Made by a program: the position numbers and the translations under genes. DNA of 64,000 nucleotides from Paramarasmius palmivorus (Eukaryota; Basidiomycota; Agaricomycetes; Agaricales; Marasmiaceae), in contig JAYKXP010000100.1 of the NCBI GenBank assembly GCA_037176845.1, positions 1 to 64,000 of the forward strand. Reading direction: 5' to 3'. Below, piece after piece: positions 31,108 to 43,681 of the stretch. The notes under the pieces were generated by a model. The model was not told the DNA's origin and searched no databases. It was given only the letters and a program-made list of their open reading frames with translations. Position 1 is the first letter of the stretch, and each line of letters opens with the position of its first letter.

Positions 31108-33011
31108 TCAACCACTAAACCCCCCTGCTAACCACCCATTCGTCGAATAGAACCCATACACCCTATTAGGTTCATTCGCCAACTTCATACTTCCCCAAGG
31201 ATTCTTCTTTACTCCTAACAACTGGGTTTGTATGCCAGAGGATTGGAGGAGTTTAGAGTCTTGATTAGCTTCTTCCTGGTTGTATGACTATCATCCCGGT
31301 GTCAGTTGATCACGGTAAGGAAGTAAAAGGAAACGTACAGTGAACAAGCATGTAACACCTTGCTGGACGAGCACCTTGAACGTCTCAGTCCAGGAGCTAG
31401 GGGACTCGTGACATCCAGAATTGAAAGCGACTGCGATATCTGGCTTGGTGTACCTAGTACCTTGTTTCTTGACGTAGTCATGGTATGTTCTGAAGTTCTC
31501 TGTTAGTAAATGTGAGGTTCTGATAGGAATCGCACTGACAACGCATGATGTTCGTGGATCCTCTTGCGTTCGTTGCGAGAACAATCGCTGGACGAGGTGT
31601 CAGCATTGATAAGTTCTATAGATACGCGCTAAGGATGAGGATGGTATACGCACGGGCATGTATCCATCTCCATCGGAGAAGAATCTTGTATTACTTTTCC
31701 TAGTTCTGGGCCGATCAGAACGATCTAGAAAGGAAGCTGAGTATCGATGAAAACAAAAGGCTACATGATGAGCGACTCACCCTAATCTCCTGAACCTGAG
31801 GTAATCGATGAAGAATCTCCTCAAAAATCTGCGCAAGCACAATCTCTTTCTCAAACGCGCCCAATACCTAGAGTACAAACTCGTCAGCGCAATGCAAAAC
31901 CGGTTGCAAGGAAGAGGCGCCTACATGAACCGTTAATTTCTTCTGCTTCGTCCACTCATCCCCACTCTTCAACGTCTGCAACCCATAAAGAATCGTCATC
32001 GGGAACGACAGCCCTTCCGAGGAACCTCTCAAAAATGGCATAAAAGCCATCGGTGTTGCAGCTGCATCTCCGAAACCCTTCTTCAGGTCTTCTTCAAACT
32101 CTGCTTCCCAATTTCCTTGCCCATTCCCAGTTTTGAGAGGTTCCCAAGACGCCTTGGTCCGCTCAGGCGCCCATTTAAAGTCCTCTGTACCCCCGAGACC
32201 GGAGTTCACATATGCATCTGCCATGACGTTCGAAAAGAGTATATCAGCGCGAATCTCTTTGTTGATTTGGCAATGGGTGAGATTATCGTGTCCGTCGGGG
32301 CTGGGCTGGGACTGATGAATAGAACGAACGGCTTCCCAGTGTGAGTCGGAGCAGTAGAAGGAGGTGCGGCAGTCTTGACACGGTTTGAGGGTGGGTTGGC
32401 TAGTAGAGGTGTTTGGGGAGTTCTCCATTCGAAGCATACGTTCTGTGCGTGCGCTGCCATTTGTAATTGACGCGTCAAAACCGAGATCAGGTCACGAAAA
32501 GAGAGAAGAACGTACCATGCCATACACCTCGGCTGCCACGCAATCAAATTCTGCTCTGGCATCGTCAAATCACGTTTCATAAACGTTCGGATGAGATTGT
32601 GTTCGTTCGATCCTGTATCTTGACCAATTTGGTTTGTAAAGCTGATGTCCGAGTTTGGACTTGGGCTGAGTGAGAAGGTGAGAATGGCTTTTGCGGATGG
32701 ATCTTTCTCTACTGCAACGATGGCTTTGCAGATCGATTTGTGGTTTTTCCAGGCCGCCTGCCGTGATTATTAGTGAGTTAGGAAACGCGTTTTTAGAGAA
32801 TCAAGGAACCTTTTGACATTCTGACAAGGAGAAAAAGTTAGTTTGACTTGGATCTGCGCAAGGAAAATGTTTGTTTACCTGAGCCGCAGTATGATACTGC
32901 CTTACATTGGGAACATTTCGCGAGTTTGTGATCAATGTTTTCATCTTTTGAGCAGTGATGGCAAGCTTGTTGGATATTGGCGGTCAAGGGAGGTACTCGG
33001 ATGACTTGCAT
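31108..33011 (-). CDS. MYND-type zinc-finger protein with Mss51-like C-terminal domain (intact)
   Basis: A minus-strand multi-exon gene and paralogue of the split gene at 12596-20337. It starts MQVIRVPPLTANIQQACHHC; an in-frame ATG at 33029 would add 6 aa. The MYND finger has CHHC, CSQC, YCGS, ECQK and the HKSIC pair. An 11-nt micro-exon at 32810-32820 supplies ECQK. A second Cys/His element follows (CMAC, CQDCRTSFYC, SHWEAVRSIH, CQINKEIR). The Mss51-type domain has FPMTILYGLQTL, PDIAVAFNSG, GVTCLFT and NPWGSMKLANEPN. The protein ends AGGFSG. Mss51 of yeast is a mitochondrial COX1 translation factor. These fungal paralogues need not share that job, and I infer only a zinc-binding regulatory protein. 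Confidence 0.8.
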
Positions 33012-34700
33012 GTCTAGTGGTGGTTTCAAGAAAAGGAATGATTCGGGTGTATGACCTCTTCAAGACGTAAAACGGTTCCGACGCGTCATGCGTTTTTTCT
33101 GGGTTTCTGTCTCCTTCGCGTCCCATGCGAGCAACTCTTCTTTGAGAACTTGGCGTGGATTTCTTTATCGACGTTGATGCATATGGTTGATATAAGTATG
33201 CACGTTTCGTTACCAGGAAAACGCGGTAAATGTTTTCGGCCGACAAGCTGAACGGTTCGTCCGAATGTCCGACCAAATGCGCGAAAAGCCTAAGGTTCAC
33301 TGTACTGAGGCGGACTGGCATGTACCCTACACGATACATCTACACCATAACGCTAGACAGTATCATTCCATTGCTTCAGTCGGCTGTGAGACTGCTGTGA
33401 TACCCAATTGTTCATCAGAGCTTTGCGTCGAGATGTGCGTATTGCGGGTGTTCAAAATCCTTCTCGGGACTGCTAAGATACTTCTCCCCACGGAGAAAGA
33501 CACCCATCTGTGAACAATAATGCTCATTTTAGGTGTTCCCTTGTTAGGTTCTCATTTGGGTGTACGGAAGACCTCATTCCTATCCCGATGAATTGTTTGA
33601 TGTGAAGGAGCAGGGAGAACAAGAATTAAATTCATCATGATGGATCGTACTGCCAGAAGTATGATGGATACGGGAGATCTTCAAATGCTCAAGTGTCTTC
33701 CGGGGAAGCATTCGTAGCGGGTAATAAAGCGCCTTTATCACGAAGCTTGGTCTTCCTTGATTAATTGTTTTGGACATCGCTCAAAAATCAAGTTGGGACC
33801 TGGAGTCGTGACGTTTTTGACCCACGCGAAACAGCCTTTTTGCATTTGTTACCTCGAGTCCTCGCCCAGGGGAAAGGGCCTGGGAGCCCCAGGGTCGTGC
33901 TTCCATTCAATGGGAAAATGAAGAAAAACCCCAAACAGGCATATTTATGTGTGAGTATATATTCTGGGATCTCTTTGAATTTTGATAGAGCCACGTACGA
34001 AGGTCCCGCAAGGTCCTAGATGCGATGCTGGATCCATGTCAGTGTGATGGGCGTTTCAGTTGAGGTCTTCTTGGATCAAGAATCAGTTAAGAGTTGATAA
34101 GGAGCTCTGGAGGGCTATAGCATGGGAATGAAATCTTCAGTGATATGTCGGTCGTTACGGATTCGCGTGAAAGCAACGGGGAGCCTGTAGCGAATAAGCT
34201 GATATCGACAAAACATTCAATCTTGGCAGTACTCTGGCGGCACCCTGACCTCTGTACCGCTTCTGCCAGCTGGCAGCCAAACCCAGAAGGATAGTCCGAG
34301 GCTAGCCCACGTCAGTTTTCTCGACGATGATGCGAGCACTGCAAGGAGGAACAATTTTTTTATTCGGTACAATCGGGCCACGGGCGGCGAAAATGGGCGT
34401 TTCCCTGGAGATATCCTCCTAAACGGTCTAAACGGGGCCGGCTAGATCCGGGGTTGTTTGTCACCATTGTTTATAGGCAAACAAAAACAAGTGTCAGTTT
34501 ACTCGAAAACGGTGCTTACACAACTCAAAAAAGGGTTTCTCAACGGCCTGCTCAGCGCTCTAACCACCCTCGCCGTCGTCGCGGGACCATCGAGCTCATC
34601 GTGTCCGACGACATTGACAACATTTTCCCTAACGACCCGCCACGCTATCTTCCCTAATCAGCATCAATAAGCTCAAATAATCAATCGACGGCTATTAGCG
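33012..34700. other. Long intergenic region between divergent genes
   Basis: No gene is supported. The part near 34700 should hold the promoter and 5' leader of the kinase gene. Confidence 0.45.
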
Positions 34701-37669
34701 ATGTCTTTTCACCAGATCACAGCGGCCTCTCTTACTCCTACCCGGCCAGCACCACAGGCGCCCCAACGCAGAGGAACCGACGGCCCTCAAATGTACACCA
34801 ACAATAGCTCACTTGCCTCGTCAGGATATAGTGCAGCCATTACGTTTTCGCCCTCTTCCCCCTCTACCTCGTCCTACAGTCCATCGTATTCCGGGATTGG
34901 AGGCTCCCCAAATAGAAATTCACAGGCAATGTCGAGTTCTATGGTCGTTAGGAGTGGTTTGGTGAATTTGAAGGAGGAAGGAACGTTTGCCAGCTGGATA
35001 TGGAAGACCAAATGGCTTGTGTTGAAAGAGGAGGTGTTATCGATACACAAGAGCGAGGTGTGTGTCGAGTTTGTCTTGTACACCTTAATCGGCTCCTTAT
35101 GGTCTTTCTCGTAGAGCTCTCCACAGCAAACCGCTATAATGTTGAGAGACATCTCCAACATCGAGCGAACAGATCTCAAACCTTATTGTCTGTTAATGGA
35201 AGCAAAGGACAAGCGATACTATATTGCGCTGAAGAGTGACGAGGAGTTGTATGGGTGGCAAGACGATATCTACTCGCGGAGTCCTCTCATGGGTGTCAGT
35301 AACCCAACAAACTTTGTACACAAAGTACACGTCGGCTTCGATCCCATATCTGGCGCCTTTACCGTAAGTCGTCTCTTCGTTCTCATTCAACCCAACAGCC
35401 CGGTCTCACATCGACCATAACACACAGGGCATGCCCGAGCAATGGCACAAACTCCTAACCAAATCCGCAATCACTCGTGAAGACTACGCCAAAGACCCGC
35501 AGGCGGTTCTCGATGTCTTGGAGTTTTACACAGATCACCAAAAGAGAGAGATGGAGGAGAACATGGCCATGGGTTTATCACCTGGGACAATGTCTCGAAC
35601 TGCATCTAACTTTTCTACCACTTCTACCCTTGTACCCTCATCATCCACTTCATCACTATCACCCTATCCAGGTAGCGAGTCTAGCGCACCTCCGAGGTTT
35701 AACGCCGGTACTGGGCTTGGCGGTGCAGGCGTCAGTAAAATCAGTTCGCCGTTGGTAGCCACGGGTGTGTTTCCCCTCCTCATTTGTCATGTTTTGCCTT
35801 TTTCGCTCATGGATAATCGTCACAGGACCCAACGGTGATCCAACTGACCTATCGTCAGCTGCTCAACGTGCAGCTCAGGTCGTCAATGGTTCCAGTGCCA
35901 GAGCGCAAATATCTGATATGCCTCAAGCGTCAAGACCTGCGCCTCCAAGACCGCTGATGACAGGTACACGACCAGCACCAGCACCTCCAACGACGAATGG
36001 TACTCCAACGAAGTCATCGTTGGATCATACGCCTTCGGCTGCTGATCTGAGAGCACGACAGAAAGCTCAAGGTCCAACAGGTGGTCTGCCAATGAGGCAA
36101 GACTCGCTACCTACATCGAGCCAGACGGCTTCTGCTTCAAAGGATAGAGAACGCGAGCTGAGAGAACGTGAACAGAGGGAGAGAGATCGCGAGGTTCGTG
36201 AGCAGAGGGAAAGGGAGAGAGAAAGGGAGCGCGAACGTGAACGTGAGCGTGAGGAACGATTGGCTCCCGAGTCGGGGTCTACCTCGCAATCACAGTATCA
36301 ACGTACAAAGACACCTGAAGGTGCGAGACCGCCTATGGGTGCCCCAGCTAAATCAATGCCTGGGACGTCAAAGCCTGCAACGGAACCTGCCTCTGGACCT
36401 GCTGGTGCGCTTGCTGGACCACCGCCTGTTAAGCCTCTGCAGCCTTCGAAGAAGGTTCAGATTCAGGCTGACAAACAGGAAGAGAAGAAGGGAGCTGGCG
36501 GTGTTGCGGCTGCTGCTGCGGCATTAGAGAAGCCAAAGGAGAAGGAGAAGAGGATCAGTACGATGACGGAGGTGCAGATTATGGAAAAGTTGAGGTCGGT
36601 TGTTTCGGATGATGACCCAAAGGCGTTGTATAGCAAGATTAAGAAGGTTGGACAAGGGTATGTGTTTGCTCTTCTCTTTGGTTGTCTTTTGGTGGTTGCT
36701 CAGGCGGGGTTTTTAGTGCTTCTGGTCACGTCTACGTCGCCAAGACCCTTGCAACAGGGAAGAAGGTGGCCATCAAGGAGATGGATCTTACGCATCAACC
36801 ACGAAAGGAGTTGATTGTGAATGAGATTTTGGTGATGAAGGAGTCGCAGCATCCAAATATTGTCAACTTTTTGGACTCTTATTTGGTCAAGGCTCACGAA
36901 CTTTGGGTGGTCATGGAGTACATGGAAGGTGGTGCGTTGACCGATATCATAGAGAACAACACTTTGGAGGAGGATCAGATCAGTAGTATATGCCTAGAGG
37001 TGGGTGCTCCGAGCTCGTTTCTTAACTCAGATACTGACTCGTCTCCCTAGACATGCAAGGGTCTCGGTCACCTTCACAGCCAAAGCATCATCCATCGAGA
37101 TATCAAGTCTGATAACGTCCTTCTTGACGCACAAGGCCGAGTCAAAATCAGTATGTTTCATGATTCTACTCTGCCTTGCACTGTACTAATCAGCCAAAAA
37201 TAGCTGACTTTGGTTTCTGCGCCAAACTTACTGATCAAAAGTCCAAGCGTGCGACTATGGTTGGTACACCGTACTGGATGGCACCGGAAGTCGTCAAACA
37301 GAAAGAGTATGGCGCAAAGGTTGATATCTGGTCTTTGGGTATCATGGCTATCGAGATGATCGAGAACGAGCCGCCTTATCTGGATGAGGAGCCGTTAAAG
37401 GCGTTGTATTTGATTGCAACAAATGGAACGCCGACACTGAAGAAGCCAGAAGCGTTGAGTAGGGAGTTGAAGAGTTTCTTGGCGGTGTGTCTTTGTGTAG
37501 ATGTTAGTAGTCGGGCGACGGCTAGTGAGCTGCTTGAGGTGAGTTTTTTGAACTTTGGGTTGTGAATAGGGTGCTAACTGTGTGGTTTTAGCACGAGTTC
37601 TTGAAGAAATCGTGTGCTCCTTCAGGGCTGGCGCCTCTCCTGCGGTTCAAGACCAAGCAAGGGTCATAA
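34701..37669 (+). CDS. CLA4: p21-activated protein kinase, Cla4 type (PH-CRIB-kinase)
   Basis: A Ser/Thr kinase acting downstream of Cdc42/Rac in polarity and septation. About nine exons. An N-terminal Ser/Pro-rich part precedes a PH domain ([20 protein letters not shown] to [10 protein letters not shown]). The CRIB motif follows ([16 protein letters not shown]), then a Ser/Pro linker and a highly charged Arg/Glu stretch at about 36148-36258. The kinase domain has [15 protein letters not shown] across an intron, the Lys of [22 protein letters not shown] and GTPYWMAPE, all intact. The C terminus is [17 protein letters not shown]. The PH domain before CRIB marks the Cla4 rather than the Ste20 branch. 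Confidence 0.93.
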
Positions 37670-38917
37670 ATTGCGGGTCTTGCTGCTCATCGTCTTCTGA
37701 GCGACGTCTACTGTTCTGTCGCCCTTTCTCATCACCCATTCCGACCTACCTCTTTCTACCCCCGGTTCTCCTGCGAGCGTCGTATGAACACTCCATCACT
37801 GATCATGATACCTTGTGTATTGCAACCCATTCACGACAGAACCCTGTTATATACAATCCCCATGTTTCTTTATTACTTGCTCACGTTGGGTATGGGGTTT
37901 TCCAACTACATGTCTGTCTCTTTCTGGTCGCAGCCCCTTATATATCTAGCCACTTTCGATTCCTCAATTCCTCAATCCCACTCTACGTTTCTGTCTATTC
38001 CCCATCTCCATTCTCAATGCTGTTCCTTCCTGTGATGCTCGTGGAAACCAAAAACTCAGTAATTTGGGTAACGGTATGAGTAATGTACTTTTTTCGATGA
38101 GATGAAAGATTGTCGCGACTTAGCTTAGGTATCTTGTAAAATTGTATTTTTTGCCACTCATTCAAAGCACATCGAGATATGAATTCGGTGGGGCGTGATA
38201 TGACTTCGGGCTGCCTCGTCCGATTCCCGAATTGGAAGACCCAAAGTTGAAGGTGACACAGCGTGACGCGTCTTCCTTGCGCTTGAACCAGTTGCATTAG
38301 TTTCTGCTCATGCTTGTGCCGACCATTCTTTGCGTCTGTGCTCTTCGTTCTAGTCTCAAAACGATCCCTCTTAGTGAGTCTTAGCTGTTTGACGCGCAAA
38401 ACGTTAAAGGTTTGTATATTCTCATATATCAATATATCCCTTGTTAATGCGATGTTGCAGAACTTCCAATCGAACTTGGGGGTGCAGTTCGGCCATTGCA
38501 GAATATCAGGACAACCGTAAGCAACCGTGTATTAACAAGATCAAAGGCAAAGCCTGACAGAGCAACTACAGTCTACAGAACACGAAAACGCAAGGAGTAC
38601 AACTTCAAAGCAAGACAGACAATGATACGAAAAAGGCTGGAAGTCGAATCGTAAGCTATTTGTGTATTACTAGAGCCCCGCTTTATATGAATAACGCGAG
38701 ATCTGGATAGTCCGAGAACATAACCAAGAAATGAAACCGAGCCGTTATAGTACAAGTCAAGACGAAGGAAGAAGATACTTATACAAGGGACATCGCCAGG
38801 TCGCCATTGAAGGGGCTACACCTATATTATCCCAAAACCCTTTTCATCAAGGGGTCAAGTCAAAGATTGTTGTTGCATTTCGCCGATCCACGGAATCCAT
38901 CTTCAAAACACATTTCG
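37670..38917. other. Intergenic region between convergent genes
   Basis: It holds the 3' regions of the kinase and of the minus-strand gene. The T/C-rich open frames here have no domain support. Confidence 0.45.
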
Positions 38918-39921
38918 TTAATCCCTGCGACATCCCATTTCCTTGAGCATGCGCTGCAGCATTTGACTCTGAGCACCGCTCTGAGGTCGTGGGTTCTGAA
39001 TTGGGACCTCTGCCACCCTGAACGTCGGTTTCCCGACTGGCTTCATGTAGCTCCATCCTACATTCATTCGGTGGCCTGGCGCAGTCGACGAGGGATACAC
39101 GCGAGAGGTGTGGATGAAGCCTGGTGGACTGGGCGGGTAGTGGGCAGTGGCAAACAAGTCGTATGGAGAGTGGGCTCGTGGCGAGTTCTCCGGGGTGCTG
39201 TTCTCAGACATGTCCTCCGAACTGTCGCTACCGCCGTCTGAGCCACAAAACTCGTTTTCTGGCTGAGACTCCAGCAAGTCGTAATCATCGAGGTTGATAA
39301 TTCCATCGGCAGGAACACCAGGAAGCGGAGCAGGAATTGGGATAGGTTTGTGGTCGTCGAAGGGATTGGTGAAGAAGGGAACGTCATCCTCGTCGCTGTA
39401 CAAAGGCGAGAGGCTGCGTGGCGAAGGCTTCTGAATGACTTTCTGCTCGAGCGATAGCAGTGAAGTCTCCGAGTAACGAGGGGAGGATACCTTTGGGACG
39501 GGCCAACCCATGCGTTTCACCCAAGGAGAAAGCCCTTTCGTAAAGCCAGAGCTTCCGCGTTCAGACTGGAAGCGTCGGATGCTGCAATATGTGGGCGACT
39601 TTGTTTGACACTCGGTGACGGGTCTGCGCGAAGTAGACTTTACGTCGTTTAGGATGCGAAAGAGGCGAGGACCTTCGGAGAGCTCATTCTGTAATGTTAC
39701 CTCATCAGCCTCGTACAGCAAGGACATTTACGAATTGCACGTACCTCGACCATCGTCCTTTCCTCTGGAACTTCAGCTGCCTTTCTACTGTAGCCCATAT
39801 GCGCCACCTGCAATGAATACAGTGCACACGTCCTGTCAATGCTAATAACGGGCTGTGCGTTGTCTGGAGATGGAGGAAGGCCAAGTGCAAGCGGAGGGAT
39901 GGTTTGTGTCGTGAAAGTCAT
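38918..39921 (-). CDS. Unknown protein, Pro/Ser-rich, acidic
   Basis: Two exons, with the intron between VE (GTACGTGC donor near 39745) and NELSEG (TTACAG acceptor near 39690), give about 310 aa. The N terminus is MTFTTQTIPPLALGLPPSPD. The body is rich in Ser, Pro, Asp and Glu (SLSPLYSDEDD, IPIPAPLPGVPADG, ESQPENEF), with a basic patch WVKRMGWPVPK and a short helical tail QMLQRMLKEMG. It is predicted to be mostly disordered. No domain recognised. It is divergently placed from the RBR ligase at 40617 with about 700 bases between them. Confidence 0.65.
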
Positions 39922-40616
39922 GATGAATGTACGATCGATGTAGATGTTCTGGTCAGGTGAGCAACGTTAATACTAGTTCTTGCGTTCGTGACCCTGATAA
40001 TTTAATGAGAGTAGAGACGTGACACCAAAAGACTTGTGGCGAGGCGTACAAGACCTGTTGTAGCTGCGAGTCAAGTTGGTGGGTAGTGGGGAACGACGAC
40101 CGTTGAATGAATCGGCTCTTGCTATTTATACGACCCAGGGTCCTCGGCCTGTCGAGTGGCACGAGCAATGCGGTAGCTTTCGTTGAAGTTACAAAAGGGA
40201 AGAGGATAAAGAGGCTAAGGCCAATTACCAAATAAGGAAAGATCTCACAGCATATGGGCCCGTGCACCGACGCGCGCCCTTTGTCCTTTTGCAACGTGCT
40301 GGAGAGGGTGGGCCCAAAGCTGTGGTTGTTATGACATCCTCGCATTGTCCATTATGTTCCGTGATCATGATGGAGGTCGAGGATGGTCTTGGTTTAGCAG
40401 CTGCGATCATTCCTCTACATCCGCGTTTTCTGTCACCCTCGTTTTTGGGACGTGATATCGTATACTTCCTTCGATCACTGCGGAATGTCAGCTGGGTCGT
40501 GACCAACGGTATATGGGCCGTATAGACCCCGTGGCTGCCTTCTGGCGTATGCATGGAATAGAACTCTAACAGGAGCTCTTCCTGCCTCATTCCTCAAGAC
40601 CTTCTCTCAGACCGTC
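39922..40616. other. Divergent intergenic region
   Basis: Promoters of both flanking genes are expected here. No gene or clear site seen. Confidence 0.45.
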
Positions 40617-41806
40617 ATGGCTTCTCCACCTGCACTTCTAGCGGGCTTAGACCTCGAAACATCATTATTGATAGCTCAGCTATCACTGGCAGACATCCGA
40701 CAGCAGCTAAGAAGAGTTGCAGACGTGGACGAACGATGTGCCCTGCAACTACTGGCGGATGACTTTGACGCGTATTTGAAGGCATATGAAGATTTTCGGG
40801 AAAGGGCTAGTATCTCCGAACAGGATTCAGCAGAAGTTGTTGAAATGGTCACTCTATCCAACCCACCTCACCCTTTGCAACCTTTGGCGTCATCCTCTAT
40901 GTTGGAGGTATCGCCGGTCCAGCACGTCGACGAAGTGATGTTCGACGATTATCCCGAAGAAGACATAGAGCACGACGCTGCTTCCACTACTTCACTCGAT
41001 AACAACGAAGAGGAAACAGGACTTGATTATGAGTAAGATCATGATACGATTTAAATAAATCTTTTGTGCTGATTTCTTTCAGGGTTCAGTCAAACACATC
41101 CGATGCTCCTGTGGAAGTCGTTGTGTATCCCAGGCCCGTCATACCACCGGTCACGTGCATTGCTTGCACGGATACCGTTCCATCTACGTCGTCTTTTCCT
41201 ACTCCATGTGGGCACTATTTCTGCCAAACATGTCTCGAGACACTCCTTCGTACCGCCCTTACAAACGAAAATTTCTTTCCTCCATGGTGCTGCAATCAAA
41301 GTCAGCGGATCGATCTTGAACCACTCATGTCAGCACCGTCACAGGGAGAAGACACTATCGTTATCAGCGACGAGATGTGGTTCCAGATTCGCGCTAAATC
41401 CCGAGAGTTTGCTGTCGCACCCTCAGAACGTACTTACTGCCCTAATCCACGGTGCTCGGTGTTCCTGGGGTCAATCGACCAATTGAGGGACCAGGCAAGT
41501 GGGAGTGGCCATGGCAAGCTGATCACCAGGTATTTTACCGGAACATGCATCTCGTGCACAACGTCGTACTGCCTGGAGTGCAAAGGGAAAGCACACCCGG
41601 GAAAGATATGCGAAACAGAGCGCATCGATAGTGCTATAGAAGAGCTACGGGAACTTGCCAAAGAGGAAAAATGGCAAATTTGCTGTGGTTGCAACGAAAT
41701 GGTCGAGAAGACAAGCGGATGCAATCACATCGTTTGCAGGTGCAAAACAGAGTTTTGCTATACTTGCGGAGGGTCATGGAAATCACCTTGCGCATGCCGT
41801 TCTTGA
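40617..41806 (+). CDS. RBR-type E3 ubiquitin ligase (copy 1)
   Basis: Two exons joined in the codon for Glu at the DYE/VQ boundary. The N-terminal 140 aa are helical and acidic. RING1 has CIACTDTVPS, CGHYFCQTC and WCC. The IBR has YCPNPRCSVF, CISC, YCLECKGKAH. RING2 has CCGCNEMVEKTSGCNHIVCR and CKTEFCYTCG; the Cys of SGCNH is in the position of the catalytic Cys of RBR ligases, which takes ubiquitin as a thioester. It ends shortly after RING2 (CACRS). Substrate unknown. It is the tandem paralogue of the next gene. Confidence 0.88.
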
Positions 41807-42021
41807 GATTCGCAGCGTTATACTATTTATTCGGATCTTGTTTCAACCCATTTACGAATACATATATTGACTTAAACTATGTACTGTATCGATTGGCAGG
41901 CGAGCAGTGCAAAGCTAAATTGACGTTATCGACCACAGTTTCGGTAATCATGATTTCCGTCGATTTTTATATCTACGGTGATTGCTCGCTTCTTTTACCC
42001 TCATCTTCCTCCCACCAAAGA

Positions 42022-43541
42022 ATGTCAAGGATAGCCCAGGTTGATGAAGACGATACTTATCTTCTTATCGCGAACCTGCATCTTCGAGACGTAGAAGAAG
42101 CCAACACTGGTCGTAAGGGCAAGGCCCGTGACAACGCACCACTAAACGACGAAGAACTTGCTTTCCAACTGCAAGCCGAAATTTTGCGAGACTATTTGGT
42201 TGAATTAGGAGATAGGAGGCTTGCTCTCAGTATAGGAGATGCACTGGATAGCGACCAAGATGTTTTGCAAAGCATTCGGCTTGCTGAACAAGGTGTAGAA
42301 GATGATCATAGATATGCAGCCGCATTATCATTTGGGCAGCCGTTACCCGAAAGATCGCAGGCGCAACTATTTCTGGAGGGATCTCGCGAACAGCTTGAGT
42401 AGGTGACGCCGCCGTTTTTTTTTCTTCGTATCTCACGGGCTTAAAGTAAAGCGAAAACATTACCACCAACCCATGAAGAACACCTATTCTTCGAGGATGG
42501 TGACGACGCGGATTATTACGAAGCCTCAGAAGTAGCAGGATCATCGACTCAAGCGAGCGGTAGCACATATCCAATTTCGAAAGCAAGCATGTAAGTCATT
42601 TCATTTCCGAATCAACTGAACGACTCAGCTCACTATTTGATATCTATAGAGTAGAATGTGCGATCTGTTGTGAGCATTTTGGAGCTCGATACAGCTTCCA
42701 TGCGCCATGTAACCATTACTATTGCGTGGATTGCCTGTCGAACTTGGTCAAAGCATGTACAACCGACGAAACCCTATACCCACTTCGTTGTTGCCAACAG
42801 CCCTTTTCTCTCGGCGTCGTCCTCCCTCTGCTGGATCAGAGGACCCGTACACAGTTCGAGGTCAAAGATCGCGAATTCGGAACGCCTACGGCGGATCGAT
42901 TGTACTGCGCTAATCCATCTTGCTCGATATTCTTAGGATCTACGAAGGCTATACTTTACAAGACAGTCGCTTGCCGACAATGTGGAACGTCCGTTTGCAC
43001 AAATTGCAAAGAGAGAGCCCACAGCAATGAACTCTGCGGGGAAAGTGCATCACTCCTACAAGTCAAAGCTCTTGCTCAAGAACGTGGATGGCAGACGTGT
43101 CCTGGTTGTGGTAACATCGTTGAACTTCACCATGGCTGTAACCATATGACATGTCGGTGTCGCACGGAGTTTTGCTACGTTTGCGCCGTTCGTTGGAAAA
43201 ATTGCTCCTGCCCTCAATGGGACGAAAATCGCCTACTCGAAACAGCAGAGCTTCGCGTGCAGAACGAGATAGAACATCGGGGACCGCGGGAAGCAGAGGA
43301 GGTACAACGAAGAGTAGTGATGGCAGTGGAGCAGCTCCGTGTCGAGCACGAATGCTACCCCCATCGCTGGCGGTATAGAAGCGGAGCAGGTAATTGCGAA
43401 GAGTGCGGCTTCTATCTGCCGTTGTACTTATTGGTGAGTATTGTCCCTGCGCCTCTTTACGACCAGGCTAAACCTCTGTTTTAGGCGTGCACTGGTTGTC
43501 GCATGCTCGCCTGTGTTAGATGTACCCGAAATCGCTTGTAG
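42022..43541 (+). CDS. RBR-type E3 ubiquitin ligase (copy 2)
   Basis: Four exons starting MSRIAQVDEDDTYLLIANLH, with a helical N-terminal region like that of copy 1. The first intron splits the codon after EQL and rejoins at KAKTLPPTHEEH. RING1 has CAICCEHFGA and CNHYYCVDC with RCC. The IBR has YCANPSCSIF, CRQC and CTNCKERAH. RING2 has CPGCGNIVELHHGCNHMTCR and CRTEFCYVCA, including the catalytic-position Cys in HGCNH. Unlike copy 1 it extends about 110 aa past RING2, with a charged helix and an extra zinc element (CEECGFYLPLYLLACTGC, then CVRC). The start is 216 bases past the stop of copy 1. Confidence 0.88.
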
Positions 43542-43681
43542 CATTAGACAAGTACCATTCTCGACTATAAGACCACTTTCTTGTACATGTGGCAGATACA
43601 AATAACAAAAGTGACGCCTCAGTTTCCGCCGGTCCAGCTGTCACGATGTTGAGTATTGTGCCAAACTGCTTCTTGAGTGAC

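Noticed and set aside
36168..36527. Arg-rich plus-strand frame inside the kinase gene
   Set aside because: It is the out-of-frame reading of the Arg/Glu-rich linker of the kinase.
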